A DNA stretch of 64,000 bases from NCBI GenBank assembly GCA_963680875.1, contig OY804583.1, positions 31,423,331-31,487,330 on the forward strand, read 5' to 3'. This document shows positions 43,042 to 54,869 of this stretch, piece by piece. A model generated the notes under the pieces. That model had not been told where the DNA came from. It ran no database searches and worked only from the letters and a program-made list of their open reading frames with translations. The position numbers were made by a program, and so were the translations under genes. Position 1 is the stretch's first letter; each line of letters begins with the position of its first letter. The stretch comes from Bathymodiolus brooksi. Taxonomy: Eukaryota; Mollusca; Bivalvia; Mytilida; Modiolidae.

Positions 43042-44146
43042 CCCTCTAGTTTATTCTCTCTGTGATACAAGTCAATCGCCAGAGTTGTACGAGGCCAGTT
43101 AATTACTAATCTCGGCCGACGAACAATATGTGCATGAGTGGCTCCTGTTTAAATGATGCAACTCCCTTTGTGCCTTGCATATAACCTGTATCCCTGTTTT
43201 ATAGGTAGTAGTCATTGCTGGCCAGTCACAACGCAAATATCCCCTATAATATCTATATCTATATCTATAGTACCTCTCACTTTAATTATGGAAATAATTG
43301 TCTCATCCACCCACCCAAGATCTACCGTCTGAAGTAAACCTTGCTGGAAACTGTTAGTTCTTGATCTCATTATTTTCATAACAGCAATACACCATTTCAT
43401 CTTTCTCTCTTTTATGACACAATTCCATATTCAAATATAAAAAACCTCTATTCAAAGAATAGATTCTGTGTTAGAGAAGAAACATAGAAACAAATGTATC
43501 AGTATTGTTTGTTATTGGTTATTACTCTCCTAATGAACATCGCTTAATTAAACGTCAGCTTTGTCATTTATCGCCTCGAGTAAAGATGGCAATAATGGAT
43601 AGTCATTATAGGGAAGGCTTCAGTCAGCAGTTCGCTTTCTGTCGTAAGTCTTTTATTATTTATCTTATTTGAACCTACAGATGATATTCGATTTAAACCT
43701 TGTCCTATAGCAAAAGAATAGTGTGACCTACATTATAAAACAAACTTGTCTAGGCTATCGAATGTGCGTATCAAAAATATATATTTATCAATATGATAGC
43801 AACAGCTACTCTTATGAATCATACAATTGTTATATATATATATATATATATATGGATTGCAAGGCAATATATTCCTTTGTTTTGTGTTCTACAACAATAC
43901 TCCAACAGCTTGATATACTTTGATGATGTAATATGTCATAATACATTTCTATACTGTATACAGATATACTTGACATAAATTCATAAATATTATAAATAGC
44001 ATTAAAATTAGATCTTCTTCAAATTGATGTTTTTTTTTTTCTATAAGATGACGATGAGGATAAACAACTGCTGTCTATTTTAAATAAAACATATATTTAC
44101 AATTGAAAATACACCAGTTGTAACCTGATGCGAATAGTTTGGTGTG
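43042..44146. other. Non-coding stretch with simple repeats
   Basis: (ATATCT)n at 43248-43270 and (TA)n at ~43832-43854. No gene; the overlapping frames at 43723-43978 run through the TA repeat. Confidence 0.6.
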
Positions 44147-44955
44147 GTTTATGGTGTTTAACGCCACTTTCAAAAATGTTTCAGTTATATCAATGCGGTC
44201 AGTTTTATTGACGGGGGAATCCGGAGTATTCGGAGAAAACCACCGACCTGTCGCAAGTCACTGACAAGCTTTATCACATAATGTTGTATTGAGTGCACCT
44301 CGCCATGAACGGGGTTCGACCTCACAACTATAGTGGTGATTGGCACTATTTAAACAGGTATTTGTAAATCCAATACGGTTGTTTCGAATCATTTCCATTC
44401 CGTCAAAATTTTGTTATTTTCGTCCGCCAGATCACGTGATTTCTGGCACTGAACTTCAGGTGTCAATGTACACAACAAAAACTCCAATCGATATGTGCCG
44501 TTTTAACGTTCGATCCTCAATTTAAAAAAATCTTAGCATTTTCTGTGAAATACAGATATCAATTAAATTATTTTATTTGTATCAAACACTTCAATGCAGA
44601 GACAAATACTTCTTTAAAATTAAATTTGTTTTCTTTCTTTATTTGCGGCTGTCAGCATCATCAAAGGAAAACGATATGCCTTTATGTATATATTTATGAT
44701 ATCAGACAGATAGTGGGGTACCGAACACCAGTGTTTATTCAGCGGTTTCCTTGGCGTCTCCATATTACAATTAGTTATAATCTACCACTTCAACGACTAT
44801 GATATGCTGACGTTGTCACAGTAATAGCGTAAACACCGGAAGTCGCCTGCCTATTTGTTCAGACGTCAAGACAAGAAAAAGACGGAACGTGGTAGGAATT
44901 GACATGATTCGAAACAACCGTATTGCAATGCGATCATGACCACGACGGTTCTTCG
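44147..44955 (-). mobile_element. SINE-B, reverse, split by a TIR element
   Basis: The 3' end and body are at 44147-44370 (GGTGTTTAACGCCACTTTC, GGAGAAAACCACCGACCTG, GAACGGGGTTCGACCTCAC). The head (GCGATCATGACCACGACGG) resumes at 44928. The 555-bp element between lies in the tRNA-like head. Confidence 0.88.
44371..44925. mobile_element. Non-autonomous TIR element, 555 bp, nested in SINE-B
   Basis: Left CAATACGGTTGTTTCGAATC and right GATTCGAAACAACCGTATTG are perfect inverted 20-mers, with looser similarity continuing inward (TTCCATTCCGTC / GACGGAACGT). No clear target duplication; the superfamily is not recognised. Internal frames of 61-85 codons show no transposase motif. Confidence 0.88.
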
Positions 44956-45074
44956 TGATGGCAATGTGGCGAACCTGAAGACAAATAAACATCCAAACCA
45001 CAATAATTTCAAGTAGCACCATCCATCATTTACGACTCTACTGTTGGATTGATTTATTCCTCTTTGTTTCCCTT

Positions 45075-45284
45075 ATGGCTAAGATTGTATGGCTAAGATT
45101 GTATGGCTAAGATTGTATGGCTAAGATTGTATGGCTAAGATTGTATGGCTAAGATTGTATGGCTAAGATTGTATGGCTAAGATTGTATGGCTAAGATTGT
45201 ATGGCTAAGATTGTATGGCTAAGATTGTATGGCTAAGATTGTATGGCTAAGATTGTATGGCTAAGATTGTATGGCTAAGATTGT
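45075..45284 (+). repeat. 14-bp minisatellite, 15 perfect units
   Basis: ATGGCTAAGATTGT is repeated exactly 15 times without a mismatch, which implies very recent expansion or strong homogenisation. Confidence 0.99.
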
Positions 45285-45837
45285 TGGTGTGTATCGTTCT
45301 TTTCAGCACGTTGTTATTGTAAGCAACGCTATTATAAACACCGCTATAATCTTGAACATTATACATGATATATTAAATCTTTTCAATAATTTTCCAGAGA
45401 AATTGTCATATGTGTAATATTAGTTCTATTAAAGAGAGCCGACGTCCCCATCCATTATATAAATAAGGGCATCGTAAGATATATGAGTGAAAAAGGGTAG
45501 GCAGCTTTGAATACAACTGATAGAAGTATTTTATTATTTTAAGGTACCAGCAACCACACATCTCGCTTCATCACTGAGTGGGTTATGTGATACGAACATA
45601 AGTTTTTCCTCACATATGACATTAACCATCGGTAGAATATTGGCTTTGTATTTTATTTTCTACCAAGAACAGCTGTTTACTTGACATTAAACAACAAAAA
45701 TTCAGACAAGAAATAAAATCGTTTCCATGAGAGACAAAGCCCTGAAAATAGCATCAAACGATTATTAATAAGTAGCAGCACATGCATCCGGAGTATATAT
45801 ATCTCAGTTGATACAATATTCTAGAGATTGTGGCTCC
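45285..45837. other. Non-coding stretch
   Basis: Nothing recognised. Confidence 0.5.
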
Positions 45838-46062
45838 TATCACGACGGATGTCACTATTGGAGCAGGAACTAGCTACCATTCAGGTGCACCTGAGTTGCC
45901 CTGGTTTTTAGTGGAGATGGTGTTACTTGATCTTTAGTTTTGTGTGTTAAGTTTTGTAGATCACTGTTTGTCTTTTATACTTTTTCTTCTGGCCATTTTG
46001 TTGTCTGTTATTCTTCGATTTACGGATTATGATTACACATTTGGTTTCTGCAAACTCTTCTT
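45838..46062 (-). mobile_element. R1 repeat, reverse
   Basis: ATCACGACGGATGTCACTAT, GAGCAGGAACTAGC, TTTTTAGTGGAGATGGTGTT, TTCTTCGATTTACGGATTAT, TCTGCAAACTCTTCTTG. Confidence 0.82.
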
Positions 46063-47544
46063 GCACTAAAAATAAAAATAGTGTAAATAACAAAAACAAA
46101 AAATCCAGAAAATACCGAGAATATTATATTATTACATTCGGTCTATATTTCAATATTATAATAACTTTCCGGTCATTACAAAAAATAAGCAAATTAAGCC
46201 GATTGAACGAAGCCATAAGAGATAACGATATATACCTCATAAACTAGTTCTTTAATAAAGACTGTTCAGTGCTGAGTAACCTGTGTAGTGCTTTGAGTAA
46301 AGTTGTTTCTTGCTTTTAATTTTTGTTTGACCATTGTATTGTCTATCCTTTGCTTTAAGGCTTTTCATTTTCCTTTTTTGGCACATTTTATTTTTCACGA
46401 ACAAGACACAGGTATCCATTTCAGAGTGGGTACATCCTGGAACAGAGAAATTACGTTACATCTCTCTATTACTAGTATCCAGTTCAGACCAGAATAAGAT
46501 CAAAATGAACGTCCGAGAGAAAACAAAAGGCAAAATTAAGAATATGACAAATCATTCACACAGGCAAATTTGGGCGCAAGAAACAGAATGCAGTCGAGCA
46601 AAGCCAAAAGCAAAACAAATTACAAGAACAAACATCAACAACATAGATAATTACAAGATGAACAACACAATTTTCAGCAAATTACAATATTAACTTTGTT
46701 ATTAACATTTTGCGAACAATAGCACGATGATTATCTTCCCTTGCTTACCCAAGGATGTGACCAAAAGAATGTTTCCACTTGTAATGTATATAACTGTGAT
46801 TCTGTAATATTGAACCAATAGCCATGTCAGGTTTATCATATGATCGGTTCCAACAACAAGTATGACTCACACAGAAATATACCTTAACATGTATTTAAAT
46901 CTTTATGTGTATGTCAAAGTTAAAATATCAATTAGAGTTGAAGAGTACAGAAAACATTACATCTAGATTTACAAAACTAGAGGCTCACTTGATTCTTATT
47001 GTTATTAAGTAAGTAAACGCTAAAGAATACAGAAGAGGCAATCAACAAAATGGACAATCTAGAGTAACTGGCGCCATAGGGTACACAAGACGAGGAAAAA
47101 CAAAGCAAAAACACAACACACTATGTGTTGGACACAGCTATGCTGAAAGAAACACAAATAACATAAATAAGACACGAGCCCTCCTACAAAGACCTGTAGG
47201 TAAAGACGAACTTATTATAGGATTAATTGATTGGTTGGTTTGGTGTTGAACACTACATTTAGCAGTATTTCAGCTATATTGTGCTGTGTTGGTTATAGGA
47301 TGAAAAACAATACCTCATCAGAATGCAAGACATTTACCTGTTATATTTATCATAAAGCCATGGAAAATAGACAATAAGTTGAACAGTTTCTGAATTGATA
47401 TTTACTCCTTGCATGATAAATAATGACATTTGATAATATACCGGTAATTTGTTTTCATTCGAGTCCTACAGAAGTCTTACAGTTGGGATAGTCTTCAGTT
47501 TCCCGGGAGGGGGGACACAAAAGGTTTAACCTGGTGGAGGACTA
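46063..47544. other. Non-coding stretch with scraps
   Basis: A decayed R1-like piece (GACCATTGTATTGTCTATCC, 46330) and a minus-strand SINE 3'-domain scrap (TTTAGCAGTATTTCAGCTAT, 47258). The 119-codon frame at 46334-46693 matches nothing I know. Confidence 0.5.
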
Positions 47545-48140
47545 CACAATGAACTTTCGAGCCAAATTTCCTTTAGATGGCTTAATAATGGTTCTACATG
47601 CTCATGACGCAGACTTCCTTCAAGGGCTTCTCAAGAAAAAAAAAAAAAAAATAACCCGGAGCTTTAATTCCAGCTTCCACTATATAGATGATGTCCTGTC
47701 GCTCAACAATTCTCGATTCGGTGATTATCTATATTGCATCTATCCAAAGTTAAAGATACCACTGATACTCAAATGTCTGCTTCTTACCATAACCTTCACC
47801 TTGAAATCGACGAGGGAGGAAGTTTAAAGACAAAACTATTGGACAAACGCGACGACTTTAATTTTCCAATAGTCAACTTCCCTCTCCTAAGTAGCGATTC
47901 TCCAGAATGACCAGCGTATGGAGTTTACATTTCATAGCTCATACAGTATTCTGGAGCTTGTGCCCAGTACAGCGATTTTCTAGACAAATATCAGCTGCTG
48001 ATGCAAAAACAATACTCAATCAGGGCTATGTTGCTCCTAAGTTGAAGTCATCAAAATACTACCGTCGTTATCACAATATACATGACCGCTACAAAATATC
48101 CATATCTCAATTGACACTGGATCTTTTACTTTTTACGTAG
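47545..48140 (+). pseudogene. Decayed Penelope-like reverse transcriptase, second lineage
   Basis: Translation in shifting frames shows the region from after motif B to the C terminus: a DADFLQGLL stretch, FHYIDDVLSLNNSRF (motif C, YIDD at ~47680), TTDTQ, KRDDFNFPIVNFP, PAYGVYIS and DRYKISISQL, ending in TAG at 48138-48140. At least one frameshift (near 47750), in-frame TGA (47908) and TAG (47935) stops, and a run of 16 A (47635-47650) break it. The residues differ from the 15748-17247 enzyme throughout, so it is a separate lineage. No endonuclease is visible after it. Confidence 0.85.
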
Positions 48141-48184
48141 ATGTTCAACTATATTCACTACAAACAGTCTCCTAACCAACAAGT

Positions 48185-48300
48185 CGAGTACAATGGTAGC
48201 ACTTGAAGGCTAAGCATGTGGTATTAAGACGGGCCTACAGAAGGATGCTTTGATCATCACAACAGAGAATGGCATATGATGATAAGATAGGAATAATTAG
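48185..48300 (+). mobile_element. SINE-C fragment
   Basis: GGCTAAGCATGTGGTATTAA, CATCACAACAGAGAATGGCA; weak. Confidence 0.4.
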
Positions 48301-49146
48301 TTGTGTAACGGCCGACCAACGATCACTCCTATCAAACTGATACTTAAGTGATGTCACAATGAAATCAGCGAGAGGAAATCATTTTCGTCCCGTCCTTCAG
48401 GGCGAGTCATGTACTATACAATAAAAGTTTTAATATACCAAAGTGTGCATTCTGTATCATGACGAAAATACCAAGAATATGCATCACCATGATACTCTTA
48501 TTATGGTGGTATGCTTTGTTATATATTGTTGTTTTCCATAGTAATTGGTTTTTGCTACAGGTGGGGGAATCTCTAGATGACAGAACTTCCTTTATGTCTG
48601 AACTCTGTATGAACCAAATACTTGTGTTTACATAAATATGCTATGAATAAATGTCGAATGTCCTTGGATTGAAAAGTATTTACACATTAAAATATTATTA
48701 TCCGATTGTAATTGATAATTATTCACATTTATATAAAGGAGAATGAATTACTGTAATGTAATATAAGTTAGATAACCTAATTGAAAAATAAGTTTAATAT
48801 GAATACAATGCAATTATGTGTAATGTCATTATTGAGAATATCAGAATAACAAATATGACACAATATAATGAAAAACAAAAATCGGCACACTTTTGGAACA
48901 GGTCGAAAATTAAATCGGAATAAAATCGTAGGGAAGTCATAACCCCTGATAAACATACCATTGACTTTTCTAGCATGTTCCCAAATCTCACAATGGTGAC
49001 ATTTAATGCGGTGAAGAGTTTCCCAAATGTGCATAAAATGCCAACCCTTACAATCTAGCAAGGTTTAAGGGGTTCTTTGTACGCTACAACGCTTGATTGA
49101 ACACAAGAAACGATAGAAATATTGCAGTAGAGCATATATTCTTTAC
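48301..49146. other. Non-coding stretch
   Basis: Nothing recognised; the 94-codon minus frame at 48777-49061 is unsupported. Confidence 0.5.
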
Positions 49147-49300
49147 CAAAAGAAAAAGGACACACAATGATCTACAAAATACCATATAGAAAATGAAAGA
49201 TAGATAGAGCAACACGAACCACACTAAAAACCGGGAGTGCAATTAGGTAATAAATTACTTCTCCACATACGGCACCCATCGCGTTATACTTATTACAAAC
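49147..49300 (+). mobile_element. R1 repeat, 5'-truncated
   Basis: ACACAATGATCTACAAAATA, GAGCAACACGAACCACACTA, AAACCGGGAGTGCAATTAGG, GGCACCCATCGCGTTATACT. Confidence 0.78.
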
Positions 49301-49644
49301 AGGCGACTATGATCATCATGCTGATCAGATCAATCCAATTGAACTTCATTTAAATAATATAGCCTACAGAAAAAGATACGGCTGCATTCCAACATTCTAG
49401 CAGATCCGTACCGGATATGTAGTATAAAGTGTTCATTAGACACAATATTCCAGTGGTTGTTCTTCTTCCCTGATTTTATTGATATTTGTTTGCTGCAAGC
49501 AAGACATTTCCATAGCAAAAGTTGAATTCGTAATTTAGACGGTCTTATAGTCGCTATCATGCCGTTGGTGATCGCTAAGGAATATATGTGTGACAGATGA
49601 TAAGTTACAGCCTTTGATCGTCCGTCATGACTTATCACTGGATC
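49301..49644. other. Non-coding stretch
   Basis: The 102-codon minus frame at 49330-49638 has no recognisable motif. Kept as a doubtful open frame only. Confidence 0.4.
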
Positions 49645-49820
49645 ATTAATAGGGTAGAACGACGGATGCCCCTAGTGAAACGGGTTACCCTTTCGTGATA
49701 CATGAGTTTGCACATGAGTTCGCCAATGGCATTGAGTAGGGTTTCTGTTGCTCAATCGCTTTCTGTGTTTCGACCACTGCTTGCCGTTTTGACCTTTTTG
49801 TTTTGGTTATTTTAAAAGTT
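49645..49820 (-). mobile_element. R1 repeat, reverse
   Basis: TAGAACGACGGATGCCCCTA, CTTTCGTGATACATGAG, GTTTCTGTTGCTCAATCG. CACATGAGTT is duplicated within. Confidence 0.72.
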
Positions 49821-49871
49821 AGAAAGTTTTACCTCTTGTCACCATGATTTGGTTAACCGTGACAGAATATC

Positions 49872-50118
49872 TGTGTCGCAAATGATCACAATATGTTCCG
49901 CTTGTCGTAAGCACTTCCCGGTACTTTCCTCATTGACCTGTCACCGGGTTTGTAACTAGTGTAAAACGACGAACTGGCTCATTTTTAGTGGGGTTCGTGT
50001 TGCTTGATCTTTAGTTTTCTGTGCAGTGTTTTGTTTGTCCTTTTGGCCACTGTTGTTATCGGTCCTACTTCGATTTACGGGTTCTGAATACCCTTTTGGT
50101 ATCTTCAAGCTCTTCTTG
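49872..50118 (-). mobile_element. R1 repeat, reverse, both ends present
   Basis: The 3' end GTGTCGCAAATGATCACAAT, TTCCGCTTGTCGTAAGCACT, CATTGACCTGTCACCGGG, GTGGGGTTCGTGTTGCTTGA and the 5' end TATCTTCAAGCTCTTCTTG. An internal deletion removes the GGCACC-AACTGC part. Confidence 0.82.
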
Positions 50119-50640
50119 TAGATATATTGTTAACAAAGGTAATACCGGGATATAATGGATAGGGTTTGAATATAATAGATATGGTCAGGATATAATGGAT
50201 ATGGTCAGGAAAAGTTTCCTTGGGACAGGCCTCCAACGATTACACCCAGCACAATGATAACTGAGAGCTTGCAGCATGTCCATGTTGGTGCTTGCAAAAT
50301 GGACGGGGGTGTCTTCTCTGAAGGATGCGTTGCGGTGTTGATTTGTCCTCACAACCCGAGGACGCGCCCCTTTCCGAATTATCTTCTGTCATACGTGCAA
50401 CTGTATATCTGATATATTGCTGAAGTCTAATGGTCGTCGGTCACCCGCATTTTGTTATCCACAGAACTATAAAACATAACACTGAACTTCAGGATTTTAT
50501 GGGGATGACATATACTCATTGTTGAATACCCTATTGTAGCTCTTAACGGTGGAACAGTAAAAAAAGCGATATTCATTTACCTCCATATCGTGTAAAGTTG
50601 TATATAGTTTCTGATGTTCATTTGGGGCCAACATTATGCT
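50119..50640. other. Non-coding stretch with a short ~20-bp repeat
   Basis: GATATAATGGATA(T/G)GG occurs three times at 50149-50205. Otherwise nothing. Confidence 0.55.
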
Positions 50641-50836
50641 ACTACAATCCTGTGCTATCACCAATAAAGTTGCGAGTTCGAACTCAATTCATGGCCAGGT
50701 GTACTCGATAGAACATTATGTGATACATTTTGCCAGTGACTTGCGACAGGTCGGTGGTTTTCTACTACTACTCCGCTTTCCTCCCCCATTATATAGAAGA
50801 CAAAATTGGTGAAAGTGGCGCTATACACCACAAACC
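50641..50836 (+). mobile_element. SINE-B, head-truncated
   Basis: CTATCACCAATAAAGTTGCG, B box AGTTCGAACTC, CAGGTGTACTCGATAGAACA, GACAGGTCGGTGGTTTTC, GTGAAAGTGGCGCTATACAC. Confidence 0.85.
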
Positions 50837-51088
50837 AACGACAACAACCAACCTGATGTTCATTTACCTCCATATAATGTGCGATGGTTATAAAATAAAC
50901 ACAAAAATATATGTATAAATATACATTTTTTTGCTTTGTATCAATATTTTGTCTGCGATGGAATGAAGGAATATTTTAAGTGATAAATGAACAAAAGAAG
51001 TGTTATATGATCAATGTTGGTTAGACATTCTATATCCTGATTATTGAAGTGTGTGTAACAAGCCAGGGAAGCAAGAGGTCAAATAGAT

Positions 51089-51160
51089 ATGTGCTATGGG
51101 TATCGATTTTGTCTCAGCCTCTATGATTTTACGATTAGATTTTTGAAATGTTCTGACTGG
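51089..51160 (+). repeat. R3 dispersed repeat
   Basis: ATGTGCTATGGGTATCGATT, TTTTACGATTAGATTTTTGA, AATGTTCTGACTGG. Confidence 0.68.
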
Positions 51161-51337
51161 AAATCTTGTATATACAACTGTCAAAATGTGAACTTTCAAT
51201 AACCTATGGGGAACTGATAATGTAACCCAAGCCTCTTGTAAGTATTGAAAGCATATCAAATACCACAAATTTACATTTGTCTCCAAGTGATCGATTTAAA
51301 CAATAGTTTTATCTGAAAGGAAAATATGAAGCTCTTT

Positions 51338-51465
51338 TTAGTCTTTAGTTTTATCTGTAGTGATTTGCAGATCATTGTTTGACGTTTTGTTCTTTGTTCT
51401 TTGAACCATTATTTTGTTCGTGCTTCTACGATTTACGGTTTCTGATTACGCCTTTGGTGTTTCCA
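51338..51465 (-). mobile_element. R1 repeat, 5' part, reverse
   Basis: TTTTAGTCTTTAGTTTTATC, GATCATTGTTTGACGTTTTG, CGATTTACGGTTTCTGATTA, CGCCTTTGGTGTTTCC. Confidence 0.72.
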
Positions 51466-51524
51466 TCTTTGTTTTATGTAACTATGGTTTTCTGTTCGGA
51501 ACAGTATCAGTGGATTAAAATTAG

Positions 51525-51875
51525 CAGGATCTGTTTGTAGGTGGTAGATCGTTGGTTCGAGTCAATGTCGTGCCATACCAGATAACAGTTTTAGTATTTG
51601 CCTAGTCTACTCTAAGCATCTTGTTTTACGGAGCAAGAGCAAATGCTAGTTGGTTCAGAATTGAGATAATATGTCCGAGTGGAGCGACATGCCTACTCTT
51701 GAACTGTTGTTTCAGTGAGTCAGTACTATACAAATATACAAAGCGTGCTGGTCTAGTACAAAACAGACATCATCACCATCATCATTTTATTGAATGTAGC
51801 TTGTTCGTACCGCGATGTAGCTGATACATTTTTCATTTGAGGATATACACCAACCACTCATTCACTCACTTGTTT
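51525..51875 (+). mobile_element. SINE-C, near full length
   Basis: GGTGGTAGATCG, B box GGTTCGAGTC, AATATGTCCGAGTGGAGCGA, GAACTGTTGTTTCAGTGAG, AAAGCGTGCTGGTCTAGTAC, ACCGCGATGTAGCTGATAC, ACTCATTCACTCACTTG. Confidence 0.88.
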
Positions 51876-52039
51876 ATTCGGATTACCTTGTCCCTTGTCG
51901 GATTGTTTAGACAGTTTTTAATAATGACACCGAATGTATTTATTTATTGCATGGCGAACAATACATTAACATATAGCGTATTAAACTATCATTAAAACTC
52001 AACTGTGAGAGACATCTAGATATTGTATTCAAATATGTA

Positions 52040-52218
52040 CAGTCAAACCTGCCCATATGGTCACCTCTATTTAGCAGTCACTTGTAATTAAAGGTCACCC
52101 TTGTCTTGACGTGTCATAGAAAACTTCTTTGGAATTGAACCTGTTTTAAGAGGTCACATGTATTAAAATATAATTGTTTCTTTGTCCCAAAGGTGACCTC
52201 TTAATACAGGTTTGACTG
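52040..52218. mobile_element. MITE, 179 bp, TA target (mariner/pogo-like)
   Basis: CAGTCAAACCTG at the left and CAGGTTTGACTG at the right are perfect inverted ends, with GGTCACCT / AGGTGACC following inward. TA flanks both sides (52038-52039, 52219-52220). TA duplication and CAGTCAAACC-type ends fit a Tc1/mariner-pogo non-autonomous element. Confidence 0.9.
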
Positions 52219-52559
52219 TATGTAGAAAAAGCTGTCAGATTGATTAATAATAAATAAACTACATACAAAACTAGAATGACCTTGAACCTGTTTGTTCATT
52301 GTCATTCCCAAGCCTATCACGATAATTATGCTTAGAATGGAAGACATTGAATTAATTCAGATTCGATGTGAACAATATTATTGTAATGTGTGCTTTATTA
52401 CATATAATAAGATTGATAGAGAAATAATTGAAATTGGCACAAACACGTGGTGGAATTGAATCCATGCTTCTTACATTCATTTGGTTATCCTTGAAAGCCA
52501 TAACAGGTATTGACATCATATTGTATGGCCAGGTTTGTTGGTTGTGTGGGTAGGATCAT
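52219..52559. other. Non-coding stretch
   Basis: Nothing recognised. Confidence 0.5.
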
Positions 52560-53000
52560 ACTGCTCAATTGACGTTCGAACATATTCATGTTATTAATAT
52601 CACCGACATACTGCCAACTTCTCTTTTGAAAAGTCTTTCTCGTCATGAACACAGCCATTGTACCGCCACCTTGATGTTTGAAACATGATTCTCGTCATCA
52701 ATATAGCTGACATACTGCTCCTTGACGTCTGAGAGCTTATTCTCGCCAGGAATATAGCTGGCATGTTGCGAATTTGACGTTTGAACAATCGCCGACATAC
52801 AGCTCACTTGACGGTTAAGAGTTTATTCTCATGAATATAGCTAACATACAGCTCACTTGACGTTTTAAACTTGATTCACTTCACGTTTAATTTTACACCT
52901 GTCATTAATATAGCTGACATACTGCTCACTTGACGTCTAAAAACTCTTTCTAGTCATGGATATGTAGCTGACATATCGATCACTTGACGTTGAAAGGTGG
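52560..53000 (+). repeat. Degenerate ~55-60-bp tandem array derived from a SINE 3' tail
   Basis: About eight units of (A)ATATAGCTGACATACTGC, TCACTTGACGTTTGAA and CTCGTCATGAA-like spacers. The words equal the 3' domain of SINE-C (for example 55700: TTATATAGCTAACATACTGC followed by an ACTCGGCG-like end). No head is present. Confidence 0.8.
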
Positions 53001-54295
53001 TCAAATCATAACTAAGAATAAATCATATTCATTCGATGATCGATCTTCCGAATTATTCGATTAATTGGATTTACGGCTTCTGATTACTCATTTTCATTCA
53101 TTGGTGAATAACTACTATTCTATAGCAGGCATATCTACGACAATGTATTTCGTTCTGTAACCAATCAAAAACAGTAGTAACTAAAGTGAATGATGATGTT
53201 TCAAATGCCTAAATTTCCCCAGATTCTATCTGTATCACAATGTAGCTGATTGGCTCATTGAAACTGCATAACACTTCAATATCTGCAAACTTGTTCTAGC
53301 AATTTAGTTGAAATAGTGAATAGATTTCAGCAATAATGGTGACGATTATGAAAAGAAAGCTTAAACAGTGAAGGTCAACAGTAACACCAATATCATCAAA
53401 ACGAACTATCACTTTTCATCTCAATACATTGAACATAATACAAAAATCACGGATATGAAGATGGAACTCCAGGTCTTGGCTTGTGACAGGCAAAAGGGTG
53501 TGGCGGGCTAATACCGTTTACTGGGATCCTACCCCAACTCATCAGTTTCAGCAATAATCATAACGAGAACGAGTTGATAGACTTTAATTCAGTAATTGAT
53601 GTATCTGGGGATGATTATTTCAATGGCAAAATATCATAAACAATCGATCCCGATTATCTGTTCACCCATTGAGAACATGTTGAAGGTTGGCTTGTACATG
53701 CAATAATGGAGTATTTTCCTACACCGTGACATAGGCGTACGTCCGCTAGGAACGAGTGTTTCAATGACTGATTTTGTGGGAATTCTTTTAGCACGGATGT
53801 AAGATGCTCCAAATTCTTTAATCGCGGGTAACTAACTACATGCACCAACACTTAATTGTAGCAATATGTATTATAAGCCATGTTTTATCGAAACGGATTT
53901 AAATATATGTTGGAATTATTTTGGGGAAATCTGGAATTTTCCGTCTCTTAACATTAGTTACGGCACAGCTTGATTTTACCAATTTTGCCAATTTACTATA
54001 GCATACATAATTCGTGGTCATATATTATTTCATAAGTATGTATTTATCGTTAACAGGCAGGTGTGACCAGGATTAAATGATCACTTGTACGTATATATTA
54101 ACTCCCCGACACCTTACAAGTATTCATTATAATTTATTTAAACTCCCGGACACCGTTCAAGTATTCATTAGAATAGACATGCCATACGATTTTTGCTTTA
54201 AATGGCTACAAGTATTTACCAAGGAATATTTAATGCACACGGGTTCATATTAAGTTTATATATTGACATATCTGTGAAATACCTTAAAGTATTTA
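53001..54295. other. Non-coding stretch
   Basis: GACACC(G/T)T(T/A)CAAGTATTCATTA-like words recur at 54110 and 54150. No gene; the 65-codon minus frame at 53654-53851 is unsupported. Confidence 0.5.
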
Positions 54296-54312
54296 CTAAA
54301 TATATAATAACA

Positions 54313-54569
54313 CTGGTAGTATCTAAAATTTATATAACATCGAAAAAAGAGCATCCGACTGAAACGACATATCTACAGTAGGACTGTTGTTGTTCTGAGC
54401 TAGCATTATGACCATCGAACTAAGCATGCTGTTATCATACTGGGACTGTAGTGGTCGTGATCGGATAGTAGTGTATGGCATATAACTACTTGTGCGATCA
54501 GTGCCTATCACCAGTAAAGTTGTGAGTTCGAATTCCGTTCAGGCGAGGTGTACTTGATATAACATTATG
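54313..54569 (+). mobile_element. SINE-C/SINE-B chimera between 17-bp direct repeats
   Basis: The left part is internal SINE-C (GAAACGACATATCTACAG, TAGCATTATGACCATCGAAC, TAAGCATGCTG). The right part is a SINE-B head (GTAGTGGTCGTGATCGG, B box AGTTCGAATTCC) cut off at AACATTATGC. CTAAATATATAATAACA flanks it at 54296-54312 and 54570-54586. Confidence 0.75.
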
Positions 54570-54595
54570 CTAAATATATAATAACAATGATATTA

Positions 54596-54749
54596 AAGGA
54601 ATATTTGAAATTGTTGAACAGGTTATACGATATAACCTGGTTTGGGTCAGTTTACGCTTAATAAACCGCGAAGCGGTTTATGAAAAGCGTAAACTGACCC
54701 AAACCAGGTTATGTAAGTATAACCTGTTCAACAATTTCATATATTCCTT
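54596..54749. mobile_element. Foldback element: ~73-bp arms, 7-bp core
   Basis: The left arm from AAGGAATATTTGAAATTG pairs with the right arm ending ACAATTTCATATATTCCTT, around GCGAAGC. Mismatches are few. Each arm itself contains GGTTAT...TATAACC. A related GGTTATCGAGTATAACC occurs at ~54872. No coding capacity. Confidence 0.93.
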
Positions 54750-54869
54750 ATAATTTAATTTTTACAACAAAATTTAATGATTCTTCGATTTTAATTACGA
54801 TTTATTCGTGTGACTATTTGAATTTGTCGTTGGCGGATGAACACGTTGGTGACGTCACAATACCAACCC

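Noticed and set aside
46334..46693. 119-codon frame with a basic second half
   Set aside because: No start context, splice sites or motif; the first half overlaps R1-like sequence.
49330..49638. 102-codon minus frame
   Set aside because: No recognisable domain; composition is like its surroundings.
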